Source of the DNA: Betaproteobacteria bacterium
GTDB lineage: Bacteria > Pseudomonadota > Gammaproteobacteria > Burkholderiales > SG8-39
Length of the DNA stretch: 64,000 bases
Assembly (NCBI GenBank): GCA_947478805.1
Contig: CANJXQ010000002.1
Coordinates: 1-64,000, forward strand
Reading direction: 5' to 3'
Positions 15,975-25,000 of the stretch are shown here, piece by piece (positions within the stretch are counted from its first letter, which is position 1; each line of letters opens with the position of its first letter). The position numbers and the translations under genes are program-made. The notes beneath the pieces are model-generated. The model was not told the DNA's origin, did not search any database, and worked only from the letters and a program-made list of their open reading frames with translations.

Positions 15975-17249
15975 TCAGCCCTCGTACACCACCCGCCCGC
16001 CCACCAGCGTGCAGCGCACGCGCCCGGGCAGCTCGATGCCCAGATAAGGCGTGTTCCTGCCCTGGCTCTTGAGCGTGTCGGCGCTGATGCGCACCATGGC
16101 GTGGGGATCGAACAGGCACAGGTCGGCGGGCTGGCCGATGGCGAGCTGACCGGCTTCGGCGCCCAGGATGCGTGCCGGGCGATCGGTCACCGTGCCCAGC
16201 GTTCTTGCCAGCGGCAGTTTCATTTCGGTGCCCCACTTCAACGCCAGCGGTAGCAGCAGCTCGAGTCCGGTGGCACCGGGTTCGGCTTCGGCAAAGGGCA
16301 GCAGCTTGGCGTCCTCGTCAACCGGCGCGTGGTCCGAACACAGCGCGTCCAGCGTGCCGTCGGCGAGCGCGGCGCGCAGGGCATCGCGATCGCGCGCGGA
16401 ACGAAACGGCGGAATGACGCGGCAGTGCGAATCGAAGTAGCCGATGTCCATCTCGGACAGGTGAACGTGGTGGGCCGATACATCGCCCGTCACCGGCAGG
16501 CCTTCGGCCTTGGCATCGCGCAGCAGTTCCACGCCGCGCGCCGTCGACAGGCGCTGGAAGTGCACGCGCGCGCCGGTGTCGCGCACCAGGGCGAGCATGG
16601 TCTCCATGGCGATGGTTTCGGCAAAAGACGGGATGCCGGGCAAGCCGAGTCGGGTCGCCACCTCGCCATCGTGCGCCACGCCGTCTCGCGCAAGAAATTC
16701 ATCCTGCGGGCGCAGCCACAGGGCAAAGCCGAAGGTGGCGGCGTACTGCATGGCGCGCCACAACACCTGCGTATCGGGCATGGCCACATCGGCCTGCGAG
16801 AACGCCACGCAGCCGGCCTCGGTCAACAGCACCATTTCCGTGAGCCGTTTGCCCGCGAGCTGCGCGGTCAATGCGCCCACCGGATGCACATGCGCGAGGT
16901 CCAGGCTGCGCGCGCTATGGCGCAGCATCTCCACCAGTCCTGGCTCATCCAGCGGCGGGTCGGTGTCCGGCGGACAGGCCAGGCTGGTGACGCCACCCGC
17001 GACGGCTGCCGCAAGTTCCGTTTCCAGCGTGGCCTTGTATTCGAAGCCGGGCTCGCGCAGGCGCGCGGATAAATCAACGAGTCCCGGCGCGACCACGAGC
17101 CCGGCGGCGTCAATGACCCGCCCCGCCTTGAACCCGGCGGGCGCCGCGCCGACGCCGGTAATGCGCCCGGCCTCGATAAAGACGTCCTGCTTGGCGTCGC
17201 TGCCGCTTTTCGGGTCGACGACCCGACCATGGGCGATATGGATCTTCAT
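15975..17249 (-). CDS. pyrX: Catalytically inactive dihydroorotase homologue (PyrC'/PyrX), partner of PyrB
   Basis: This is a 424-aa amidohydrolase-fold protein of dihydroorotase length. The metal-binding DxHxHxREPG of active enzymes reads DLSARLREPG, so both histidines are gone. Other metal sites are changed too: CVAFSQADVA instead of an FSDDG type, and FQRLST instead of CHVST. Only the late CSDHAP aspartate remains. It should therefore not bind the zinc pair or catalyse the reaction. In Pseudomonas and many Betaproteobacteria such a protein is a structural subunit needed by aspartate carbamoyltransferase. It lies 16 nt after pyrB. A true pyrC must be elsewhere in the genome. Confidence 0.9.
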   Translation of the reverse strand: MKIHIAHGRVVDPKSGSDAKQDVFIEAGRITGVGAAPAGFKAGRVIDAAGLVVAPGLVDLSARLREPGFEYKATLETELAAAVAGGVTSLACPPDTDPPLDEPGLVEMLRHSARSLDLAHVHPVGALTAQLAGKRLTEMVLLTEAGCVAFSQADVAMPDTQVLWRAMQYAATFGFALWLRPQDEFLARDGVAHDGEVATRLGLPGIPSFAETIAMETMLALVRDTGARVHFQRLSTARGVELLRDAKAEGLPVTGDVSAHHVHLSEMDIGYFDSHCRVIPPFRSARDRDALRAALADGTLDALCSDHAPVDEDAKLLPFAEAEPGATGLELLLPLALKWGTEMKLPLARTLGTVTDRPARILGAEAGQLAIGQPADLCLFDPHAMVRISADTLKSQGRNTPYLGIELPGRVRCTLVGGRVVYEG

Positions 17250-17265
17250 GTCAGTTCCCCGCCAC

Positions 17266-18219
17266 TCATTGACCAGCCAGGATGGCCATCACCGCCATGC
17301 GCACGGCGATGCCGAAGGTAACCTGCGGCAGGATCACCGAGCGCGGCCCGTCGGCCACCGCCGAATCGATTTCCACGCCACGGTTCATCGGCCCCGGATG
17401 CATGACGATGGCGTCGGGCTTGGCCAGCGCGAGTTTTTCCGCGGTCAGGCCGTAACTCTTGAAGAACTCCTGCGCCGAGGGCAGCAGCGGGCCCTTCATG
17501 CGTTCGTTCTGCAGCCTGAGCATGACGATGGCGTCGCAGCCGCGCAACCCCTCGTTCATGTCGTTGAACACGCGCACGCCCAGCTTCTCCACGCCCTCGG
17601 GCAGCAGGGTCTTGGGGCCGATCACGCGCACGTCCGGCGTGCCCATGGTGGTGAGGCCGTGGATCAGCGAGCGCGCCACGCGCGAATGCAGCACGTCGCC
17701 CACCACGGCAACCGACAGCCGGGTGAAGTCCTGCTTGTAGTGTCGCAGGGTGTAGAGGTCGAGCAGGCCCTGCGTGGGGTGCGCGTGACGCCCGTCGCCG
17801 GCGTTCACCACGTGCAGGTGCGGATGCGCCTCGACGTGGCGCGCGATCAGGTGCGGCGCTCCGCTCGAGGCGTGGCGCACCACGAACATGTCGGCGTGCA
17901 TGGCCGAGAGGTTGTCGATGGTATCGAGCAGGGACTCGCCCTTGGCCGCCGACGAGGTGTTGATGTTGAGGTTGATGACGTCGGCCGAGAGCCGCTTGGC
18001 AGCGATCTCGAATGTGGTGCGGGTGCGAGTGGAATTCTCGAAGAACAGGTTGAACACCGACTTGCCGCGCAATATCGGCACCTTCTTGACGTCGCGTTCG
18101 GTGATGCCGACGAAGGAACCCGCGGTATCGAGGATGTGCACGATCACCTCGCGCGGCAGGCCTTCGATGGTCAGCAGGTGCTGCAGCTCGCCGTGCGCGT
18201 TGAGTTGCGGATTTCTCAT
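17266..18219 (-). CDS. pyrB: Aspartate carbamoyltransferase catalytic chain
   Basis: This is 317 aa. It condenses aspartate with carbamoyl phosphate, the committed step of pyrimidine synthesis. The carbamoyl-phosphate loop [15 protein letters not shown] is intact, as are [33 protein letters not shown] and [14 protein letters not shown]. The ATG at 18219 has no clear Shine-Dalgarno but overlaps the stop of a 15-codon upstream ORF (ATGA), so translation may be coupled to it. It is followed by pyrX, with which it should form a dodecamer-type complex. Confidence 0.96.
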   Translation of the reverse strand: MRNPQLNAHGELQHLLTIEGLPREVIVHILDTAGSFVGITERDVKKVPILRGKSVFNLFFENSTRTRTTFEIAAKRLSADVINLNINTSSAAKGESLLDTIDNLSAMHADMFVVRHASSGAPHLIARHVEAHPHLHVVNAGDGRHAHPTQGLLDLYTLRHYKQDFTRLSVAVVGDVLHSRVARSLIHGLTTMGTPDVRVIGPKTLLPEGVEKLGVRVFNDMNEGLRGCDAIVMLRLQNERMKGPLLPSAQEFFKSYGLTAEKLALAKPDAIVMHPGPMNRGVEIDSAVADGPRSVILPQVTFGIAVRMAVMAILAGQ

Positions 18220-18263
18220 CGAAGCCCGTTCATGTAGTCAGTCCTCATGTCGTACTTCCTCAT
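18216..18263 (-). CDS. Possible 15-codon leader ORF coupled to pyrB
   Basis: ATG at 18263 opens the peptide [15 protein letters not shown], whose TGA overlaps the pyrB ATG (CGATGAG). Internal ATGs at 18248 and 18233 are in the same frame, each preceded by AGGA-like sequence. Two thirds of it lies in a 15-bp repeat. The clear ribosome signals are here rather than at pyrB. Whether it is translated is unknown. Confidence 0.4.
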   Translation of the reverse strand: MRKYDMRTDYMNGLR

Positions 18264-18275
18264 GTCGTCTTTCTC
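18231..18275. repeat. Three imperfect 15-bp tandem repeats before pyrB
   Basis: The units are at 18231-18245, 18246-18260 and 18261-18275, based on CATGTCGTACTTCCT on the plus strand. The unit length is five codons, so the repeat is in frame within the leader ORF on the minus strand, and each unit repeats an AGGA plus ATG arrangement. Confidence 0.7.
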
Positions 18276-18323
18276 ACCCCGCGCCCATCAAACGGACTTC
18301 CCCCATTCACGCATGCTTGCCTG

Positions 18324-18860
18324 TCATTTTCCTGACCCCTTGGCCGAAGATGGCTTGCGTCGCTGCGCGGACAGCTGCAGTACGAGCTTGCCGCCCGCCG
18401 CTTCGTCGCGCTCGAGCACCAGCACCTTGCCGGCGGGCACATCGAGCCGCGCGCCGCAAAACTGCGCGGCAATCGGTAACTCGCGCCCGCCGCGATCCAC
18501 CAACACGGCGAGGTCGATGCGCGCGGGGCGCCCGTAGTCGAACAACTCGTTCATCGCCGCGCGGATAGTGCGTCCGGTGTAGAGCACATCGTCCACCAGC
18601 AACAGCGGCCGCCCCTCGACTTCGAACGGTACCTGCGAAGGAAGCACCTGCTTCTTCAGGCCCGACTTGCCCAGGTCGTCGCGATAGAACGAGACATCGA
18701 GCGTCCCCATCGGGGTCTTCAGTCCCAGTTCGCGATGCAGTCGCTCGGCCAGCCAGGCACCGCCGGTGACGATGCCGACGATGGCGGTGTCGGGCGTCAC
18801 CTGGGCGCGCAGCTGCGACACCAGGCTCGTGCACAGCTGCTCTGCGTCAGGCAGTTGCAT
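18324..18860 (-). CDS. pyrR: PyrR: pyrimidine operon regulator / uracil phosphoribosyltransferase-like
   Basis: This is 178 aa from ATG 18860, with GGAG 6 nt upstream. It is a type I phosphoribosyltransferase fold: the PRPP loop is LLLVDDVLYTGRTIRAAMNE, with IVGIVTGGAWLAERL and DVSFYRDDLG before it, the last being typical of PyrR. In Gram-positives PyrR is an RNA-binding attenuator; in Proteobacteria its regulatory mode is unclear. The start overlaps the ruvX stop by 14 nt, and it is 104 nt upstream of pyrB, so it is part of the algH-ruvX-pyrR-pyrB-pyrX unit. Confidence 0.94.
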   Translation of the reverse strand: MQLPDAEQLCTSLVSQLRAQVTPDTAIVGIVTGGAWLAERLHRELGLKTPMGTLDVSFYRDDLGKSGLKKQVLPSQVPFEVEGRPLLLVDDVLYTGRTIRAAMNELFDYGRPARIDLAVLVDRGGRELPIAAQFCGARLDVPAGKVLVLERDEAAGGKLVLQLSAQRRKPSSAKGSGK

Positions 18861-19386
18861 TCGAATCTCCATTGTCGTCCGAGCGGCGGCTGCCTCGGGC
18901 CTGCTCATCCAGATAGCCCTGCAGAATGATCTGCGCCGCCAGCGCATGGCTGTCGTGCTTGTGCGCGCGTCCGCCGCGCCCCATGTTGCGAAGCGACTCT
19001 TCGGCTACCGCGGAGGACAGGCGCTCATCCACCAGCACCACCGGCTTGCCAAACCGGCCTTCGAGCTGCCGCGCGAACTTGCGCGCGCGCCGCGTCTGGT
19101 CATGTTCGCTACCGTCCATCGACAACGGCAGGCCGACCGCCAGGCACCCCGGCCGCCATTCGGCAATCAATGCTTCGATGCGGCCAAAGCGCAGCGCATT
19201 GGCTTCGCCTTCGATGAGGGCCAGTGGATGGGCCAATCCGGTTTCGCAATCACCCACCGCGACGCCGATGTACTTTTCACCAAAGTCGAAGGCAAGGATT
19301 GCCGGTGATGGACGCGGAACAGCATCCGAAATCGCCGCAGTGGAAGGGGCGGCCTGCGGCAATGGTTTTTCGGCGGCCACGATCAC
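18847..19386 (-). CDS. ruvX: Holliday junction resolvase-like protein RuvX/YqgF
   Basis: This is 179 aa from GTG 19386, which overlaps the algH stop (GTGA). It is an RNase H-fold nuclease implicated in 16S rRNA 5' processing and anti-termination. Conserved acidic motifs are [40 protein letters not shown] and the terminal [17 protein letters not shown]. About 28 residues before the core (Ala/Pro-rich) are extra compared with the usual 140-150 aa, so the true start may be further downstream. Confidence 0.92.
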   Translation of the reverse strand: MIVAAEKPLPQAAPSTAAISDAVPRPSPAILAFDFGEKYIGVAVGDCETGLAHPLALIEGEANALRFGRIEALIAEWRPGCLAVGLPLSMDGSEHDQTRRARKFARQLEGRFGKPVVLVDERLSSAVAEESLRNMGRGGRAHKHDSHALAAQIILQGYLDEQARGSRRSDDNGDSNATA

Positions 19387-19943
19387 GCATGCCCCGCGCT
19401 GTCGGACAAGAGCGCATAGTCGACCCCGAGCAGCCCCATCGCCGCGTTCAATCGTTCCGCGGCCGGAATGTCGAACAGGATGGCGTCCTTTGCCTCGACG
19501 GTCAGCCAGGCGTTCTGCTTGATTTCGCTCTCCAACTGGCCGGCACCCCAACCCGAGTAGCCCAGCGAGACCAGCAGCTTGGGCGGCCCCTCGCCCTTGC
19601 CCACCGCCTCGAGGATGTCCTTGGACGTAGTTAGCCCGACACGATCCTGGACGGCGAGCGTGGCGCCCCACGAGCCCACCGGTTGATGCAGCACGAAACC
19701 ATGATCGGTTTGCACCGGGCCACCGTAATACACCGGTTCGCGGCCCACCTCGGCTACGTCGAGCGACACCTTGATGCGCTCGAACAGCCCGGAGAGCGTG
19801 AGTTCCGTGGGGCGATTGACCACGATACCCACCGCCCCCTGGGCGTTGTGCTCGCAGATGTACGTCAAAGTGCGGGAAAAATGCGGGTCGGCCATGCTGG
19901 GCATGGCGATGAGGAAGTGATTGGTGAGATTGACTGGGTTCAC
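19383..19943 (-). CDS. algH: AlgH/YqgE family protein (UPF0301, DUF179)
   Basis: This is 186 aa with the UPF0301 pattern: [57 protein letters not shown] and [15 protein letters not shown]. The function is not established; the Pseudomonas gene affects alginate regulation. It is the first gene of algH-ruvX-pyrR-pyrB-pyrX, transcribed away from the photolyase gene with a spacer of about 70 nt. Confidence 0.94.
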   Translation of the reverse strand: MNPVNLTNHFLIAMPSMADPHFSRTLTYICEHNAQGAVGIVVNRPTELTLSGLFERIKVSLDVAEVGREPVYYGGPVQTDHGFVLHQPVGSWGATLAVQDRVGLTTSKDILEAVGKGEGPPKLLVSLGYSGWGAGQLESEIKQNAWLTVEAKDAILFDIPAAERLNAAMGLLGVDYALLSDSAGHA

Positions 19944-20015
19944 CGGGTGTTATTGTACTGGCTGGGGCGGCGCTGCACAATTTTCCCGCCGATTTTGCAC
20001 TCAACCCGGGACACG

Positions 20016-21479
20016 TTGCCAAACACCCGTCAATTCGAGCGCGCGCTGGTGTGGTTCCGGCGTGACCTGCGCTTTACCGACCACGCCGCCTTGAGCCAGG
20101 CACTCACCCGTGCCAATCAGGTGTGGTGCGTGTTCGTCCATGACACCGAAATCCTCGATGCGCTGCCGACCCGATGCGACCGGCGCGTGGAGTTCATCTG
20201 GCATTGCCTGGCCGATCTCAACGCCCAACTGAACAAGCACGGTGGCGGGTTGATCGTCCGTCACGGGCGCGCCCGCGAGCTCATCCCGGCGCTGGCAGCC
20301 GAACTGGCGGTCGAGGCGGTCTTCGCCAATCGCGACTATGAACCCGCAGCCGTGTCGCGCGACGAGGAGGTCGCATCGCGACTCGCCCTTGCGGGCACTC
20401 GGCTGGAGACCTTCAAGGACCAGGTGATCTTCGAGCGCGACGAGGTCATGACCGGGGCAGGCACACCCTATTCCGTGTTCACGCCCTACAAGAATGCCTG
20501 GTTGAAACGCCTGGCCGGGAACGCGCTGCGCGCGCATGCCACAGAGGCGCATGCGGGCGCGCTGGCCGCGCCGCCTGACAAGAGAAACAACCTCCCTTCG
20601 CTCCAGGCCATCGGGTTTTCCCGGACCAACCTGCGCGAACTTGCCCTCCCGACCGGATTGTCGGGTGCGCAGGCGCTGCTGCGCGAATTCATGCGCCGTA
20701 TTGACCGGTACGACCGCGCGCGCGACTTTCCGTCGCTCAAAGGGCCGTCCTACCTGTCGGTGCATCTGCGCTTTGGCACCATCTCGATTCGCGAACTGGT
20801 CGGCAAGGCCAACGCCCTGGCCAGCCCTGGCGCCCGCACCTGGCTCTCCGAGCTCATCTGGCGCGAGTTCTATTTCCAGATCCTGCACCATCATCCGCGC
20901 GTGCTCGGCCATGCCTTCAAGCCGGAGTTCGAGACGCTGCCTTTCGACAACGACCCTGCCCTGTTTTCGGCCTGGTGCGAAGGGCGCACCGGCTACCCGC
21001 TGGTGGACGCCGCCATGCGGCAGTTGAAACGTACCGGATACATGCACAATCGCCTGCGCATGGTGGCAGCCAGTTTTCTGGTCAAGGACCTGCACGTCGA
21101 CTGGCGCTGGGGCGAGCGCTATTTCGCCGAACACCTGAATGACTTCGACCTCGCAGCCAACAATGGCGGGTGGCAATGGGCAGCCTCCACGGGATGCGAC
21201 GCGCAGCCGTATTTCCGCATTTTCAACCCGGTGTCGCAGTCGGAAAAGTTCGACGCCGAGGGCGCATTCATCCGCCGCTATGTGCCGGAACTGGCCAAAG
21301 TCCCGGCGAAATTCATCCACGCGCCCTGGCTCATGGCCGAGGAGGTGCAACGAGAGGCCCACTGCGTCGTCGGCACCCACTACCCGGCACCCATCGTCGA
21401 TCATGATGAGGCCCGGCGCGTCACGTTGACCCGCTACCAGGAAGCGCGGGCGGGCGTGAAGCCGAAATCCGATGCCTGA
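20016..21479 (+). CDS. phrB: Deoxyribodipyrimidine photolyase (class I CPD photolyase)
   Basis: This is 487 aa from a probable TTG at 20016 with GGGA upstream. The open frame extends further 5' but overlaps the algH region; a GTG at 20049 is an alternative. It repairs cyclobutane pyrimidine dimers with blue light, using FAD and an antenna cofactor. The N-terminal domain begins LVWFRRDLRFTDHAAL. The FAD domain has FPSLKGPSYLSVHLRFGTIS, TGYPLVDAAMRQLKRTGYMH and NDFDLAANNGGWQWAASTGC, which contains the photoreduction Trp. It is divergent from algH. Confidence 0.95.
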   Translation: MPNTRQFERALVWFRRDLRFTDHAALSQALTRANQVWCVFVHDTEILDALPTRCDRRVEFIWHCLADLNAQLNKHGGGLIVRHGRARELIPALAAELAVEAVFANRDYEPAAVSRDEEVASRLALAGTRLETFKDQVIFERDEVMTGAGTPYSVFTPYKNAWLKRLAGNALRAHATEAHAGALAAPPDKRNNLPSLQAIGFSRTNLRELALPTGLSGAQALLREFMRRIDRYDRARDFPSLKGPSYLSVHLRFGTISIRELVGKANALASPGARTWLSELIWREFYFQILHHHPRVLGHAFKPEFETLPFDNDPALFSAWCEGRTGYPLVDAAMRQLKRTGYMHNRLRMVAASFLVKDLHVDWRWGERYFAEHLNDFDLAANNGGWQWAASTGCDAQPYFRIFNPVSQSEKFDAEGAFIRRYVPELAKVPAKFIHAPWLMAEEVQREAHCVVGTHYPAPIVDHDEARRVTLTRYQEARAGVKPKSDA

Positions 21480-21516
21480 ATGACGCGGGGGCGCGGCGAA
21501 TCTGCCGCGCCAAAAG

Positions 21517-21551
21517 CAAACGGCCCGCAACATCGCTGTCCGGGCCGTTTG
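21517..21551. terminator. Perfect inverted repeat between phrB and the cold-shock gene
   Basis: An 11-bp perfect stem CAAACGGCCCG/CGGGCCGTTTG (21517-21527 with 21541-21551) with a 13-nt loop lies between the convergent phrB and csp genes. On the minus strand it is followed by CTTTTGG, giving a short T-run for csp. It is probably bidirectional. Confidence 0.75.
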
Positions 21552-21601
21552 GGCAGGAGAGGCAGTGCGCCCCTCCACCACAGGAAAAATCAGGGACGGG
21601 T

Positions 21602-21805
21602 TTAGGCCGCCTTGAGATTGCCCGCGGACTGCTTGCCGCGCTCGGTGACGATGTCGAAGCTGACGCGCTGGCCTTCATTCAGCGTGCCCAGCCCGGACTT
21701 CTCCACCGCGCTGATGTGAACGAACACATCCTTTGATCCGCCTTCGGGCTGGATGAATCCGAAACCCTTGGTGGCGTTGAACCACTTTACTGTACCTGTA
21801 GCCAT
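21602..21805 (-). CDS. Cold-shock-domain protein (CspA family)
   Basis: This is 67 aa from ATG 21805, with GGAGG 6 nt upstream; the upstream in-frame ATG at 21829 is less likely. It is a single OB-fold with RNP1 KGFGFIQPE and RNP2 VFVHISAV, starting [17 protein letters not shown]. It acts as a cytoplasmic RNA chaperone that melts mRNA structure. The long 5' spacer (21806-22096) could hold a structured leader as in other csp genes. Confidence 0.96.
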   Translation of the reverse strand: MATGTVKWFNATKGFGFIQPEGGSKDVFVHISAVEKSGLGTLNEGQRVSFDIVTERGKQSAGNLKAA

Positions 21806-22096
21806 TCTGGCCTCCGTATGAATACACACCCGGGAGTCACTAAGTCACTGCGACACCAGGTGTTGATCCGCGCACAACTCGGGCGCGGTAGCGAACAACC
21901 TTTTCGTGGTGGGTGACTTGGTAGTGGACCGTCCGGAACCGGACGGGTAGCTGAAGAAGGCAGGCCAGAACGTAGATTGCGGATGGGACTCTGCGCCCAA
22001 TCGCCAATGTTGTCAAACAGGCGAAATCAGCCCTTTTGCACCTGCCCCGGAGACGCAATCGTTATCGCGCATCGCCGAACCGGTCGCGACCCAGCC
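21806..22096. other. Intergenic spacer between chpA and the cold-shock gene
   Basis: There are 291 nt without a coding frame I would support. They contain the palindrome CCGTCCGG-AA-CCGGACGG (21929-21946) and a small dyad ACACC-A-GGTGT near 21853. The region is downstream of chpA and upstream of csp on the same strand, so it may combine a chpA terminator with the csp promoter and leader. I could not identify a clear -35/-10 pair. Confidence 0.5.
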
Positions 22097-25000
22097 TCAG
22101 GCAGTAGCCCGCTTCACAAAGCCGGCAATGAGCGCCAGCAATTCGTCCTCGGGGTAAGGTTTGCCGAGGAAGGCGTCCACGCCGATTTCACTGGCGTGAT
22201 TGCGGTGCTTCTCGGCGGTGCGCGAGGAGATGATGACGATGGGGATATGCGCGAGCCGCGGGTCGGCACGCACATTGCGCGTCAGCTCGAAGCCGTCCAT
22301 GCGCGGCATTTCGATGTCCACCAGCATCACGTCGGGGAGCGTCTCCTGGAGTTTCTCCAGCGCCTCGACGCCATCGCGGGCCACCATCAGTGTGTAGCCC
22401 TGGCGCTCGATGAGTCGCCCGGTGAACTTGCGCACGGTGAGCGAATCGTCGACCACCATCACGGTCGGGGGCGCTGCGGGCTCCGGTTGCGGCGCCACCG
22501 CCGCTGCGGGCGGCGCGGCGAGCAGTGCCGCGCGGCGCAACTCCATCTGCTGCGCGAGCAGGACCGGATTGATGATGAGTGCGATCTCGCCGGATCCGAG
22601 TACCGTGGCCCCGGTGATGCCGGGCAGGCGCTGCAATTGCGGGCCGACCGCCTTCACCACCACCTCCTGGTTGCTGCCGGTGATGTCATCCACATGCAAC
22701 GCAATGGCGTTGCTGCCGCTCTTGAGGAACAGCACCGGCGATGAGCGCTTGTGCTCGGGCACGGCATCGTCCTGGCCGATCAGGTGCGGCAGGTAATGGA
22801 ACGTCAGACGTCTTTCCTGCCACGCAGCGGCGCGATCCCGCCACGCCGCCTCGATCTGGTCCGGACCGAATTGCGACACGTGCTCGACCATCACTGCCGG
22901 CACGGCGAAGGTGCGCGTGCCCACGCGCACCAGCACGGCCTGGGTCACTGCCAGTGTCAGGGGCAGGTAGATGGTGAAGCGCGATCCGGCGCCCGGTGTA
23001 AAGCTGACTTCCACGCGCCCGCCCAGCGCTGCAGTCTCGGTGCGCACCACGTCCATGCCGACACCGCGGCCGGAGACTTCGGTAAGGGTTTTCGCCGTCG
23101 ACAGCCCGGGATGGAAAATCAGGTCGGCCACCTCGGCATCACTGGGCGTGTCCCCCGCTTTCAGGGCGCCGATCTCCAGCGCCTTGGCGCGAATGCGCGC
23201 AAGGTCGAGCCCCGCGCCGTCATCGGCCAGCGCTAGCCGGACTTCGTTGCCTTCCTGCGAAACTTCCAGGCGGATGTCCCCCATCTCGGGCTTCCCCGCG
23301 GCGGCTCGTCCTTCCGGCGACTCGATGCCGTGGCTCACGGCGTTCCGCAGCAAGTGCTCGAAGGGCCCGGTGATGCGCTCGAGTACCGCGCGATCGAGTT
23401 CCGTCGTCCCGCCGCGAATGTCCAGGTTGGCACGCTTTCCCAGGTCCTTGGCGGTCTGCCGCACGATCCGATAGAGGCGCTCGGCCAGGCTGGCGAAGGG
23501 CACCATGCGCACGCGCATCAGGTCCTGCTGCAGGTCGCGATTCAGGCGCGCCTGCGTCGCCAGCGCAGTCTCCGTGCTGTTGGTGGCGTGCAGCAGGCTC
23601 TGGTGGACGGTCTGCACGTCGTTCACCGACTCGGCCATCAGCCGGGTCAGCTCCTGGAAGCGCGTGAACCGATCGAACTCCAGCGGGTCGAATCCTTCCT
23701 TGCCGCGCGTGTCGGCCGCGCGCGCCTGCATCTGCGACTCGGCCTGGATCTCGATTTCGCGCAGCTGGCCGCGCAGCTTCACGACGTTGTCGGTCAGTTC
23801 GTTCATCGCGGCCTTCAGCGCGCGCATCTCGGCCTCGATGCGGCTGCGGGCGATCGACACTTCGCCCGCCTGGTTGACCAGGCGGTCGATCATGTCGGCG
23901 CGCACCCGCAGCATTGGCCGCGCGGCATCGCCTTCCCGGACCAGCGGCATGCCTGCTTCGGCAAGCGGCTGCGCGGGCGCGGCCTTGCCCGCAAGCGGGG
24001 CAACCCTCACCGGCGCCGCCGGTACCCCGGATGCACCGGCAACCTCGCCCGCAGCGAGCTGGTCATACAGGTTGCCGACGCGATCGATCGCCCCCTCGAG
24101 CTCATCGAACAGGCTCGCCGGGAGATCTTTCAATGCAAGGGCTTTTTCGATGCGCGACTCGGTGGCATGCGTGAGCTCGCCGAGGCCCATGGCGCCGGCC
24201 ATGCGCGCGCCGCCCTTGAAGGTATGCAGCAGTCGCTGCAGGGAACGCGCGGTTTCGCGATTGTCGGGCGCCGCGCGCCACTCGCGGAACGCGGCACCGA
24301 TGGCGGGCATGAGTTCGGCCGCCTCTTCGACGAAGACCTCGAGCAGTTGCGGATCGATCTCGTCATCGGGGCGCTGCCGGCGTTTTTCGATCACAGCATT
24401 GTCGACCACGGCATCCGCGCCCCCGCTCGGGGCGGCGCCGGCGGGAACGACCAGCGCGATGCGCGGCGCCTCCGCGCCGGGAGTCGCGTCATCGGCCCGC
24501 GGCAGGATCGCCTCTTCCTCGGGTAGCAGACCGGTGGACGCGTCGCGATGAAACTCGACAGGCGCCGGCGCAGACGCAGGCGCACCGGAGACCGCCGCGA
24601 GCCGATCCATCAACACGGGCTGCGGCGCCGGCACACGCAACATCACCGCCGCCGAGACCATGGTATCGAGCGCCTCGATGGCGTCGCTGACAAGCTGCTC
24701 TTCGTCGCTAGACAAGGACTCCGTCGAAAGGCGTGACAGCGCCGATTCAAACGCGCGCGCAAGCTCGCGCAGCACCCCGAGCTGCACCGTGCCCGCGATG
24801 CCGGCGAGGGTATGCGTTGCCCGCAACATGGCATCGCTGATGACGCCGTGATTCTTCAGCGTCTCATGCTCCTCGTGGATCGTGCTCAGCAAGGCGTGCG
24901 CCTCGCCGCTGAAGAGCGTGAATAATGTGGCAGACACGCTGTTCTCGCCGAGCATGACGCTCGCTTCGTCGGACGGGGCAGGCGCCTCGGGAGCCGGGAC

